Source of the DNA: JACVRW01 sp036407035
GTDB taxonomy: Bacteria; Actinomycetota; Thermoleophilia; Solirubrobacterales; Thermoleophilaceae
NCBI GenBank assembly: GCA_036407035.1
Contig: DASXAA010000094.1
Span: 1 to 64,000 of the forward strand
DNA: 64,000 nucleotides
Reading direction: 5' to 3'
How positions within the stretch are numbered: the first letter of the stretch is position 1; each line of letters opens with the position of its first letter. Position numbers and translations under genes: made by a program. Of the stretch, positions 1 to 7,666 are shown one piece after another. The notes under the pieces were generated by a model that worked only from the letters and a program-made list of their open reading frames with translations, was not told the DNA's origin and searched no databases.

Positions 1-519
1 GACAACGAAGTCCACATCCTCCTTCGCCAGCAGCCGGTGCGCGTTATAGAAACCGAAAGTCCAGTCCTGGCAGGACAGGAACGCGAACCGCACCGGCTGG
101 CGCGAATCCGCCGGCAACGCCGTCCGGAAGCGACCGACCGCACTCTCCTCACCGCGCGTCGCGAAGCGATACCAGTACTGCTCGTACGGACGCAGCCCAC
201 CGACCCGCACCTTGACCGAGTACGCCGACGCCGCCGAGACACGCACCAGCTCACGCGCCACCACGTGCCCGAAGCCGTGGTCGCGCGCCACCTCCAACAC
301 GACAGTGCCACTACCCTCCACATCCGCGACACGGGTCCAGAGCGTAATCGCGTCGGGCGTCGGATCGCCCGACATCACCCCCTCCGCGAACCTCCCCCCA
401 CGCAAGCTCGGCCGCCGCCGCCGCGGGCCGTCCGCGAGCGCGTCGGCGCCGCGGAACGCGGTGGCCGCGGCCAGCCCGCCCGCCCCCCACAGGAAGGCCC
501 GCCGCGAATGTCCCGTCAC
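1..519 (-). CDS. PhoD-family alkaline phosphatase/phosphodiesterase, Tat-exported (3' end outside window)
   Basis: Only the first 173 residues lie in the window. The N-terminus carries a twin-arginine signal (SRRAFLWG, residues 5-12, then an Ala-rich stretch), so the enzyme should be exported folded across the membrane. What follows matches the N-terminal domain of PhoD enzymes: GVMSGDPTPDAITLWTRV, a fibronectin-like beta section, then FLSCQDWTFGFYNAH at the beginning of the metallophosphatase domain. PhoD enzymes release phosphate from phosphomono- and diesters outside the cell using Ca/Fe; the metal ligands are beyond the window edge. I chose GTG at 519 because it overlaps the TGA of the upstream FAD gene by 4 bp, as elsewhere in this operon. 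It is the last visible gene of the inositol-phosphate operon, so an exported or phosphorylated product is a reasonable guess. Family call firm, substrate unknown. Confidence 0.88.
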   Translation of the reverse strand, partial: MTGHSRRAFLWGAGGLAAATAFRGADALADGPRRRRPSLRGGRFAEGVMSGDPTPDAITLWTRVADVEGSGTVVLEVARDHGFGHVVARELVRVSAASAYSVKVRVGGLRPYEQYWYRFATRGEESAVGRFRTALPADSRQPVRFAFLSCQDWTFGFYNAHRLLAKEDVDFVV

Positions 520-1904
520 CGCGCCGTCGCCTCGAGCGCGCGCCCCGTTGCGGCGGCGTGGCGACCGGCGATCCGGCCGAACACGGCGCCGCGGACGAGA
601 CCCGACCCGAGCGGATAGCGGTCGTGATAGAGGCCGCCGACGATCTCACCGGCCGCGTAAAGGCCCGGGATCGGCTCGCCCCGCACGTCGAGCACGTTCG
701 CCTGGCCGTCCACGCGCAGGCCGCCGTACGTGAACGTGATGCCGGCCGCCACCGCGTAGGCGGCAAAGGGCGCGCGGTCGAGCGGCTGGGCGGCGCCGAA
801 AGCCGCCGCCGCGTTGTACACCGACACGGTCTGCTCGAGCGCGCCCGCGTCGCTCGACAGCGCCTCGGCGAGCTCGCGGAGGCCGGCGCGCTCGACCGCG
901 CGGGCCCGCGCGTAGCGCGGGTCGAGCCGGTCCTGCCCGGCGCGGTCGAAGATCTGGAACGCAACGTCCCCGGTCTCCACTATCGCGCGCGCGACGACCT
1001 CGACCGCCTCCGCCTCGTCGACGAAGCGACGGCCGTGGCGGTTGACGAGGATGCCGTGCGCATACGAGTGACGGTCGTAGTCGTCGGCGGCGACCGCCCC
1101 GTCGAGGTCGCCGACCGCGGGCGCGTCCGCGTCGACGACCGCGACGCTCGCCGCGCCCATGTGGCCGTGGCGGGCGGCCCCGGCCTCGACCGCGCGATCG
1201 AGCATCACACCCGTGTTGAAGCGGCTGCCGCGAACCCTCACGTCCCGCCAACCGGCGCCGAGGTAGCGCACCCGCCGCTCCGGGCTCGCCTCGAAGCCAC
1301 CTGACGCGAGCACGACGGCGCCCCGCACCTCGACCGCACCGGCGGTCCGCGCGACGCGCACGCCCCTCACCGCGCCGTCCTCCATGACCAGCTCGTCCGC
1401 GGGCGCCTCGTACCAGACCTCCACACCGGCGCTCTCGGCGGCGGCGAAGAGCGAGTCGGTCAATGCGGGCCCGCCCCCGAGCCCGCGCAGGGCGGCGTGC
1501 GGGACCACCTCGCCGGCGGCGTCGACCTTGAGCTCCCAGCGCACGCCCTGGTCGCGCATCCAGGCGACGGTCTCGTAGGAGGACTCCGCGAGCAGCGAGG
1601 CGACCCTGTGGTCGATGCGCGCGGCGGCGGCGGCGCCCTCGACGTCCGACACGTAGCGCTCGGCCGGATAGGGCTCACAGCTCGAACCGGCGGGCGGATC
1701 GCCCGCGACGAGCGCGGCGAGATCGTCCATGCCGCCGTGGGCGACGCGGACGTTCGCCATCGAGAACCTGCTGTTGCCGCCGCGCTCGCTGCGAGGGGCG
1801 GCCTCCAGCACGAGCACCTCCGCCCCGGCCTCACGCGCGCTCAGGGCGGCGACGAGCCCGGCGTTGCCCGCCCCGATCACGACGACGTCGGAGCCGCGCC
1901 CCAT
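516..1904 (-). CDS. FAD-dependent dehydrogenase of the fumarate reductase/tricarballylate dehydrogenase family
   Basis: A 462-residue flavoprotein. The N-terminus has the dinucleotide-binding fold (VIGAGNAGLVAALSA, residues 10-24) followed by an acidic end of the second strand and a GGNSRFS motif typical of FAD_binding_2 proteins such as TcuA and 3-ketosteroid dehydrogenases. The C-terminus has the second FAD contact (GLYAAGEIVGG, then YPLGSGL). Such enzymes oxidise or reduce C-C bonds next to carbonyl or carboxyl groups. No signal peptide or heme domain is present, so it is probably cytoplasmic. It follows the DUF3891 gene with one base between them and overlaps the PhoD gene. The substrate cannot be read from sequence; the operon suggests an inositol- or sugar-derived intermediate. 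Confidence 0.85.
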   Translation of the reverse strand: MGRGSDVVVIGAGNAGLVAALSAREAGAEVLVLEAAPRSERGGNSRFSMANVRVAHGGMDDLAALVAGDPPAGSSCEPYPAERYVSDVEGAAAAARIDHRVASLLAESSYETVAWMRDQGVRWELKVDAAGEVVPHAALRGLGGGPALTDSLFAAAESAGVEVWYEAPADELVMEDGAVRGVRVARTAGAVEVRGAVVLASGGFEASPERRVRYLGAGWRDVRVRGSRFNTGVMLDRAVEAGAARHGHMGAASVAVVDADAPAVGDLDGAVAADDYDRHSYAHGILVNRHGRRFVDEAEAVEVVARAIVETGDVAFQIFDRAGQDRLDPRYARARAVERAGLRELAEALSSDAGALEQTVSVYNAAAAFGAAQPLDRAPFAAYAVAAGITFTYGGLRVDGQANVLDVRGEPIPGLYAAGEIVGGLYHDRYPLGSGLVRGAVFGRIAGRHAAATGRALEATAR

Positions 1905-1905
1905 G

Positions 1906-2736
1906 TCAGTGGCCCGTCCCGTTGCGCACTATCGCGTACGTGCGCTCCTCCACCGGCGCGGCCGCGAACGCACGGGTGAACTCCTCGTCGCTGCTCTGTG
2001 GCGAGAGCCAGCGCCCCATGCAGCTGAGCTCGAGCCGGTCAACCGCGAACGGCCACGGCGTTACCGTGACGACATCGGCGTCCACGGGCCAGACGGTCAC
2101 CTCCGTCACCGCCTCCTCGTCGACCGGGACGTTCGGGAAGATGTCGGGGATCCATTGCTCCGGTGGCTCCCCTTGCTGGAAGTACAGCGCGAGCGTGTCG
2201 GCGAACTCGAGCAGCTTGTAGCTGTGGGCGATTCCGCGTTGCTCGGCGAGCTCCTGAAGCTCCTGCTCGGCGGCGAGCGCCGCCGTCAGCCGCGCCTGAC
2301 GCTCCCGCTCGTAGGCGAGCAGGCGCTGCACGAGGGGCTTGTCCTCATCGGGCACGTGCTCCACGACGTGCTTGTCCGACACGCCCATGCGGCCGAGGTA
2401 GACGCCCGCACCGTGCATGCTGACCAACAGCCCGCAGTACGGGTGTCTGCGCTCGTTCCACTCCGCCGACGCGATCGCCTTGAACACGTGCAGTGGATGC
2501 GGGGTCTCCGAGGGCAGGTACGGGAGGCCGGTCTGCGGGTTTCGCAGCACCGGATCGTCCACCTTGCGCCACCCTTCCTCATGGTCGCGGGTGGCCGCGA
2601 CCGTGAGCTCATGCGCCGCCGGCGCGCGAAAGTCGGCGTTCCCGAACGCGCGCGCGATGGCCTCGGCCCCCTTGGCGTGGTCGACGCTGAACATGGCGAA
2701 GCATCGGTCGCCGTCGACGGTGGTCTGCAGGATCAC
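1906..2736 (-). CDS. DUF3891 family protein
   Basis: A 276-residue soluble protein with the features of DUF3891: a start that runs straight into a beta strand, SVDHAKGAEAIARAFGN, a conserved HEEGWRKVDDP section around residue 50, and LLVSMHGAGVYLG in the middle. The histidines and aspartates in these blocks (DHxxG, HEEGW, SMHG) look like a metal site, and related proteins resemble HD-type or metal-dependent hydrolases, but no reaction is established for the family. The gene overlaps the upstream metallo-hydrolase gene by 4 bp, so the two are translationally coupled and probably act in the same pathway. Family call good; function unknown. Confidence 0.8.
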   Translation of the reverse strand: MILQTTVDGDRCFAMFSVDHAKGAEAIARAFGNADFRAPAAHELTVAATRDHEEGWRKVDDPVLRNPQTGLPYLPSETPHPLHVFKAIASAEWNERRHPYCGLLVSMHGAGVYLGRMGVSDKHVVEHVPDEDKPLVQRLLAYERERQARLTAALAAEQELQELAEQRGIAHSYKLLEFADTLALYFQQGEPPEQWIPDIFPNVPVDEEAVTEVTVWPVDADVVTVTPWPFAVDRLELSCMGRWLSPQSSDEEFTRAFAAAPVEERTYAIVRNGTGH

Positions 2737-3581
2737 GCCCCCACCTCCTCGCGGACCCGGAGCCGAGAGCCGATCACGCCGCGGGCCTGAAGCTCCGCGA
2801 GCCGCTCGCCGTCATGCGAGATCACGAGCTCGACCGAGGGCGCGGTGTCGAGAATCGCCTTCAACCAACGCAGCTGCAATTCGATTGCCTCCTCGTCCTC
2901 GTCCACCCAGGCGGCGGCCTTCCCGCGCACCAGGCGGATGTTGTCCATGTGCCACGCGGAGTCCACGCAGTGCAGGACCTCCCTGCCCGACTCCAACTTG
3001 ATGAAGAGCATCTGCGAGTCCGGGGAGTGCCCCGCCGCGGCGATCGCGACGAGCCCCGGCGCGATCGCCCGGTAACCGGAGTACGACACGACGGACATGC
3101 GCGCCACGTCCTGGCGCCCAAGCCTCACCTGCGGGCGGTGCGGTCGCTCGACCAGGAGGCGCGCGGTCGCGGCGGTGACCAGCGTCTTGCCGGCGAGCCG
3201 GTCGAAGTCCGGCGAGGTCACGAGCCCCCCGACGTGGTCGGCGTGGTGGTGGGTGAGCACGATGCGGTCGGCGTCGTCGAGCGCCCGCAGCACCTCCTCG
3301 AAGCGCTCATCGTGGTACGGCTCGGGCGCGCCGCTCGCGAAGGTGTCGTGCGTCTCGCGGTCGAGCCCGGTATCGATCATGGTCGTCGTGCACGGGTAGA
3401 CCAGCTGGAAGGCGGTGCGCGGCATCGCGGTCGGCGAGTCATCCCCGCCCGCGACGACCACCCGCCGGGGCCGGAAGCTCTCCGACACGGCGACCGCGTT
3501 CACGGCGATCGGCAGCGGGCCGGTGAGCCGCTCCGCCTCCTCCCGCAGGTCCGAGAGGGATGGGCCGGTGAACCGCGTCAC
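2733..3581 (-). CDS. Metallo-beta-lactamase-fold metallo-hydrolase
   Basis: A 282-residue soluble enzyme. HHHADHVGG at residues 111-119 is the HxHxDH zinc motif, with later candidate ligands in AAGHSPDSQ, HCVDSAWH and ISHDGE. Spacing and lack of extra domains fit the general MBL-fold hydrolases (lactonase, thioesterase or phosphodiesterase-like) rather than antibiotic-hydrolysing enzymes. No signal peptide, so cytoplasmic. It overlaps both neighbours by 4 bp inside the inositol-phosphate operon, where opening a lactone or ester made by the dehydrogenases would be a natural role; that role is inference. Confidence 0.85.
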   Translation of the reverse strand: MTRFTGPSLSDLREEAERLTGPLPIAVNAVAVSESFRPRRVVVAGGDDSPTAMPRTAFQLVYPCTTTMIDTGLDRETHDTFASGAPEPYHDERFEEVLRALDDADRIVLTHHHADHVGGLVTSPDFDRLAGKTLVTAATARLLVERPHRPQVRLGRQDVARMSVVSYSGYRAIAPGLVAIAAAGHSPDSQMLFIKLESGREVLHCVDSAWHMDNIRLVRGKAAAWVDEDEEAIELQLRWLKAILDTAPSVELVISHDGERLAELQARGVIGSRLRVREEVGA

Positions 3582-4453
3582 GGCCGACTGCCCACCGGAT
3601 CCGCCAGGCTCCGCGGCATCGCCGCCCGCAGAGCCTCCATCGCCGCCGGCACCATCAGGTCTGCGCGATGCGAGTCCCGTGACAGCTCGACCGAGACGAG
3701 ACCGCCGAAGCGTACGTCGTCGAGGGCCCGCAGCACGGCCGGCAGGTCGAGCTCGCCCTCGCCAAATGGCAGGTGCACGTGCTCGCCGCGGCGGATGTCC
3801 TCGATGTGAACGGTCCGCAGCGCGCGCGCCTCGGCTCGGATCACGTCCGCTGGATCAGCCTCGCCCGTGACGAGGCAGTGGCCGACGTCGAGCGCCAGGC
3901 CCAGGCCCGGGACGTCCGCGGCGAGGCGCCGCCAATCCTCCACCGTCTCGACCAGCATGCCCGGCTCGGGCTCGAACGCGAGCGTGACGCCGCACCCTGC
4001 GGCGTGCTCCGCCAGCGTCGCGACCCCATCGCGGAGGCGGCTCCAAGCCTGGTCTCGCTCGGCGCCCGGCTCTGCGGCGCCGCCGATCGGCACGCCTGCC
4101 CAGAACGAGACGGCCTCGGCGCCGATCGCCTCGGCGACCTGCACCGCCCGAGTCAGGAAGTCCAGCCGCCGTGCTCTGCCCGAGGCCGAAGGAGAGATCA
4201 GCGTGGGCTCGTGCTTGCTGCGCGGGTCGAGCAGGAAGCGTGCCCCGGTCTCGATCACGGCCGCGAGCCCGAAGCGCTCCAACAGTCCCCTGAGCCTCCA
4301 GCAGCGGATGACCAGATCGGGCGCGAACGGATCGAGGTGGTTCACGTCGAGCGTCAGGGCCACGCCGTCGTAGCCCGAATCCGCGATCAGGGCGACAGCG
4401 TCCTTCAGGCGGTGGTTCTGCGTGCTGTTCGTGTTGTACGCGAGGCGGATCAC
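3578..4453 (-). CDS. Sugar phosphate isomerase/epimerase-like TIM-barrel protein (EboE-like)
   Basis: A 291-residue xylose-isomerase-like TIM barrel (AP_endonuc_2 type). It opens with IRLAYNTNS, and the later strands carry acidic metal-binding motifs: LAFEPEPGMLVET (catalytic Glu), LDVGHC, TVHIED and VSVELS. These proteins isomerise or epimerise sugars or inositols using a divalent metal; the closest described type I can name is the EboE-like group. The operon also contains a second, related barrel (5531-6370) with the same FEPEPGML motif, on the other side of the dehydrogenase, so they probably handle successive intermediates. Coupled by 4-bp overlaps to the genes on both sides. Confidence 0.82.
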   Translation of the reverse strand: MIRLAYNTNSTQNHRLKDAVALIADSGYDGVALTLDVNHLDPFAPDLVIRCWRLRGLLERFGLAAVIETGARFLLDPRSKHEPTLISPSASGRARRLDFLTRAVQVAEAIGAEAVSFWAGVPIGGAAEPGAERDQAWSRLRDGVATLAEHAAGCGVTLAFEPEPGMLVETVEDWRRLAADVPGLGLALDVGHCLVTGEADPADVIRAEARALRTVHIEDIRRGEHVHLPFGEGELDLPAVLRALDDVRFGGLVSVELSRDSHRADLMVPAAMEALRAAMPRSLADPVGSRP

Positions 4454-5538
4454 GGAGAGACGTCGAGCTGCACCTTGAGTGCGGCGTCGCGATCGGCGGC
4501 GGCGGCGAACCCGCGATCGGCCTCCCAGAGGCCGAACCGGTGCGTCACCAGCTCACCGAAGTCCAGCGCGTGATCCCGGATCAGCGCGAGCGCCGCCTCG
4601 AAGTCGCCGCTGCCGCCGATGCTGCCGACGAGGCGCGCGGCCCTGAGCGTGAGGAGCCGGGGCGAGAAGGTCAGCCGCTCGACGAAACCGAGCGAAAGGA
4701 TCGTCCCTCCCGGCGCGACCAGCTCGAGCGCCTGCGCGAGCGCGGCGGCGGAGCCGGTCGTCTCGCAGACGAGCTCGTAGCCGCCCGACGCGTACAGGTC
4801 GGCGTAGTCGCCGTCGGCGGCGCCCTCGTCCGACGGCGCGCGGGGATGGCCGCCGAGAGCGCGCGCCCGCTCCAGGCGCGCCTCGACGGTGTCGGCGACG
4901 TCCACGTCCGGGCAGCCCCAGCCGTGTCGCAGCGCCAGGAGGCAGCCGAGGCCGAGCGTGCCGGCGCCCATGACCAGGACGCTCGCGGTCTCGAGGCGGG
5001 CGTCCTGCGGGCGGCCGACGGCGCGGCCGATGCCGTGGAGGCAGACGGCCAGCGGCTCGGCGAGCGCGACGAGGGCGGGGGTGAGCGACGGGTCGGCCCG
5101 GTGGAGGTGCCGCTCGGCAACGCAGACGTGAGCACGGGCCGCGCCCTCCGTCGTGATCCCGAACTTGCGGATGTTCCGGCAGAGGTTCGGGTCGCGGCGG
5201 CAACCGTCGCAGTCGCCGCACCAGAGCGAGCACTCACCCGTGACGAGGTCGCCCACACGGATCCGCGCCGTTCCGGCACCGACCTCTTCGACCACTCCGG
5301 CCCACTCGTGTCCGAAGCAGACCGGATAGACGCTCGGCGCCCCGTAGCGGCCGCTGTACATCGCCAGGTCCGTGGCGCAGAGCCCGACCACGCCGACGCG
5401 GACCAGTGCCTCGCCCGGCGCGGGGCCCGGCACCGGTACCGTCCCCGTCACGAGGCGGCCGGGCGCGGTCATGAACATCGCCGGAGCGTCGACCGCGATG
5501 TCCGCGCCCGACCGGACGGCGACGGTCGCCTCAGGCAT
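4450..5538 (-). CDS. Zinc-dependent medium-chain alcohol/polyol dehydrogenase
   Basis: A 362-residue MDR-family dehydrogenase. GLCATDLAMYSGRYG holds the catalytic zinc cysteine, CFGHEWAGVVEEVG the next ligands, and CGDCDGCRRDPNLC the four-cysteine structural zinc loop. The Rossmann part has VMGAGTLGLGCLLAL and a following acidic DTVEAR that favours NAD over NADP. Family members oxidise sugar alcohols, threonine or inositols at a secondary hydroxyl. It sits between two sugar-isomerase-like genes, overlapping the upstream one by 8 bp and the downstream one by 4 bp, so an inositol or inositol-phosphate substrate is likely though unproven. Confidence 0.88.
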   Translation of the reverse strand: MPEATVAVRSGADIAVDAPAMFMTAPGRLVTGTVPVPGPAPGEALVRVGVVGLCATDLAMYSGRYGAPSVYPVCFGHEWAGVVEEVGAGTARIRVGDLVTGECSLWCGDCDGCRRDPNLCRNIRKFGITTEGAARAHVCVAERHLHRADPSLTPALVALAEPLAVCLHGIGRAVGRPQDARLETASVLVMGAGTLGLGCLLALRHGWGCPDVDVADTVEARLERARALGGHPRAPSDEGAADGDYADLYASGGYELVCETTGSAAALAQALELVAPGGTILSLGFVERLTFSPRLLTLRAARLVGSIGGSGDFEAALALIRDHALDFGELVTHRFGLWEADRGFAAAADRDAALKVQLDVSP

Positions 5539-6370
5539 GGACGGTCACCGCTCCGAGCGGCGCCAGGACGTTCGCCGCGGCGCTGGCGGCGGCCCGCGGA
5601 TCGTCGGCGTGGTCCCACAGCTCGACGCTGGCGAAGCCGGAGTAACCCACCTCCTCGAGCGCCGCCCAGATCGCTGCGAAATCGATGCTCCCCTCGCCCG
5701 GCACGAGGTGGCGGTGGACCCGGTCGGCGATGTCCTCGACGTGGACGTGGCCGATCCGGTCGCCGAGCTCGCGGATGATCGCGGGTGCGTCCTCGTAGAC
5801 GCACTGGGCGTGTCCGACATCGAGGTTCAGCCCAAGGGCCGGGTCGTCGTCGAGGTCGGCGGCCAGCCGCAGGAAGTCCGTGACGCTCTCGACGAGCATC
5901 CCGGGCTCGGGCTCGAACATGAGCCGCACGCCGCGCGCCCGGGCGCGTTCGAGGCACCGGCGCATGCCGTCGACCAGGTTGTCCCAGGCGCGGCGCGCGG
6001 GTAGGTCGGGCGGCGCGAATCCCGAGTGCAGGGTGACCAGATCGGTCCCGAGCGGGCCGGCGGCGTCGATCGCGGCGCAGAGGAAGTCGATCCGGCGCCG
6101 GCGGTCGGACGCCCTTGCCGCCATCAGGGTCGGCTCGTAGCCGGCCCCCAGTAGGTCGACGACCCCGGCGTGCAGGTTCGACACCTGTAGGCCGCCGCCG
6201 ACGATCGCGGCCCGGGCCGCGGCCAGGTCCTCCGGCGTCCCGCACATGATGTCGACGTGCACGGGGTGGCACCAAAGCTCGAGGCCCTCATAGCCGAGCT
6301 CCGCCAGGTCACGGGAGGCCCGGTTGAGGGGGTACGCCCGCCAGCCGTTCGAGTTGTAGCCCAGGCGCAT
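5531..6370 (-). CDS. Sugar phosphate isomerase/epimerase-like TIM-barrel protein
   Basis: A 279-residue xylose-isomerase-like barrel, starting MRLGYNSNGWRAYPL. Metal-site motifs are LMFEPEPGMLVES, LNLDVGHA, GHVHVEDIADR and FASVELWDHAD. It is clearly a paralogue of the barrel encoded at 3578-4453; both share the FEPEPGMLVE block and a C-terminal SVEL motif. Expected reaction: metal-dependent isomerisation, epimerisation or dehydration of a cyclic or linear polyol, in the cytoplasm. It begins 7 bases after the inositol-3-phosphate synthase gene and overlaps the dehydrogenase gene, so it may act on the synthase product or its oxidised form. Confidence 0.82.
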   Translation of the reverse strand: MRLGYNSNGWRAYPLNRASRDLAELGYEGLELWCHPVHVDIMCGTPEDLAAARAAIVGGGLQVSNLHAGVVDLLGAGYEPTLMAARASDRRRRIDFLCAAIDAAGPLGTDLVTLHSGFAPPDLPARRAWDNLVDGMRRCLERARARGVRLMFEPEPGMLVESVTDFLRLAADLDDDPALGLNLDVGHAQCVYEDAPAIIRELGDRIGHVHVEDIADRVHRHLVPGEGSIDFAAIWAALEEVGYSGFASVELWDHADDPRAAASAAANVLAPLGAVTVHA

Positions 6371-6377
6371 CGTCCAC

Positions 6378-7583
6378 TCAGCCCGCCTCGGCGCCGGCCG
6401 CCACGGGAACGGCCGCCTCCAGGCTCTGCTCGAGATAGGCGACGAGCGTCTCGTACTGGCGGAAGAAGTTGTGCTCCGCGCTCTGGTACGGCGCCTTGAA
6501 GAAGCATCCGAGCTGCTGCTGGACTCCGCTGCACCCCTGGCGCCGGGCGAGGTCGAGCAGGCGGACGATGTCGACGATCAGCGGCGCCGCGAGGATCGAG
6601 TCCTTGCCCTGCCAGTCGATGCGCATCGACATGCGCTCGCCGAGCCAGCCCCGGAAGAGGATGTTGTCCCAGGCCTCCTTGGCGTCCCCCTGGGGCGGGA
6701 AGTAGTCGATCCGGACCAGGTGGGAGAAGTCGCTTCGGCCCAGGATCCCCTCAAGCACACCCGACTTGGTCTCGATCTTCGAGCGCACGTGCTCGGGATC
6801 GCTCAGCACTTTGCCGTCGTTGTTGCCGAGGATGTTGGTGCTGTACCAGCCCTCCACCCTCAGCTCGCGCATCGCGAGCATCGGCGCGATCACGGTCTTG
6901 ACGAGCGTCTGCCCGGTCTTGCCGTCCTTGCCGGCCACCGGCAGCGACATGTTGTCCGCGAGCTCCAGCAGGGCGGGCACCTCGACCGACACGTTGGGGG
7001 TGAAGTTGAGGACCGCGCAGCCGCTGCACAGCGCGGCGTAGGCGTACACCGCGTCGACCGGAATCGCGGGGTCGGCGGCGTCGAGTCCGAGCTCGAAGGA
7101 GTCGAGGTGCTGAAACACCGGCAGCGAGAGGTCCACCGGCGGAGCCGTCGACGAGAGGCACACGACCACGACGTCGTGCACGCCGGCCTTGAGCCGAAAG
7201 CGGTCGATGTCGTCGATCAGTCGCTCGGCGGACGCCCGTCCGGAGTCGGCGACGCCCGGCAGGGGCAGGACCGCCGCGAGGTCGTCCCCGATCGCCTCGA
7301 TCAAGGGCGATGGCACCACACCGTGCCGGCGGGTCGCCCCTTCCAGGTCCTCGCGGGAGATGTCCCAGCCTCCGAAGCTCAGGCCGTCCAGGGTGAGCAG
7401 GTGAAGCGGCTCCCAGCGCCGGTCCTCCGTGAGCATGCCGAGCGGCTCCGCCGCGCCGCCGCGCGCCGCGAGCACGCCGGCGACCACCGTCGAGGCGACG
7501 GCGCCGCCGGCGCCGACGAACATCACGCCCAGGCGGCGCCCGTTCGCGGAGCCGTTCTGGATTGCCGAAGCGGGATCAGACAT
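6378..7583 (-). CDS. ino1: myo-inositol-3-phosphate synthase
   Basis: A 401-residue enzyme that cyclises glucose-6-phosphate to inositol-3-phosphate with an internally recycled NAD. Seen in sequence: NAD-binding FVGAGGAVASTV at residues 22-33, VAGKDGKTGQTLVKT, WYSTNILGNNDGKVL, and the catalytic-domain block FRGWLGERMSMRIDWQGKDS followed by LAAPLIVD. ATG at 7583 is chosen because it directly precedes the NAD domain and is followed by a short flexible tail; GAAAGGG upstream is a weak ribosome site. It is the first gene of the minus-strand operon that runs to the window edge, so it commits glucose-6-phosphate to whatever the operon makes. The gene upstream of it (giant secreted protein) ends 83 bp away and is unrelated. 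Confidence 0.92.
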   Translation of the reverse strand: MSDPASAIQNGSANGRRLGVMFVGAGGAVASTVVAGVLAARGGAAEPLGMLTEDRRWEPLHLLTLDGLSFGGWDISREDLEGATRRHGVVPSPLIEAIGDDLAAVLPLPGVADSGRASAERLIDDIDRFRLKAGVHDVVVVCLSSTAPPVDLSLPVFQHLDSFELGLDAADPAIPVDAVYAYAALCSGCAVLNFTPNVSVEVPALLELADNMSLPVAGKDGKTGQTLVKTVIAPMLAMRELRVEGWYSTNILGNNDGKVLSDPEHVRSKIETKSGVLEGILGRSDFSHLVRIDYFPPQGDAKEAWDNILFRGWLGERMSMRIDWQGKDSILAAPLIVDIVRLLDLARRQGCSGVQQQLGCFFKAPYQSAEHNFFRQYETLVAYLEQSLEAAVPVAAGAEAG

Positions 7584-7666
7584 CGCACCAGGCCCTTTCG
7601 CCGACGTCACCGTTGCGGTATCGCTACTACGCGCCTCGGGGCCCCACAAGCCATCCCGTGCAGCGC

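Noticed and set aside
7584..7666. Promoter of the inositol operon as part of the regulon
   Set aside because: TAGCGA-like hexamers are present but no TTGGGC element at the right distance.
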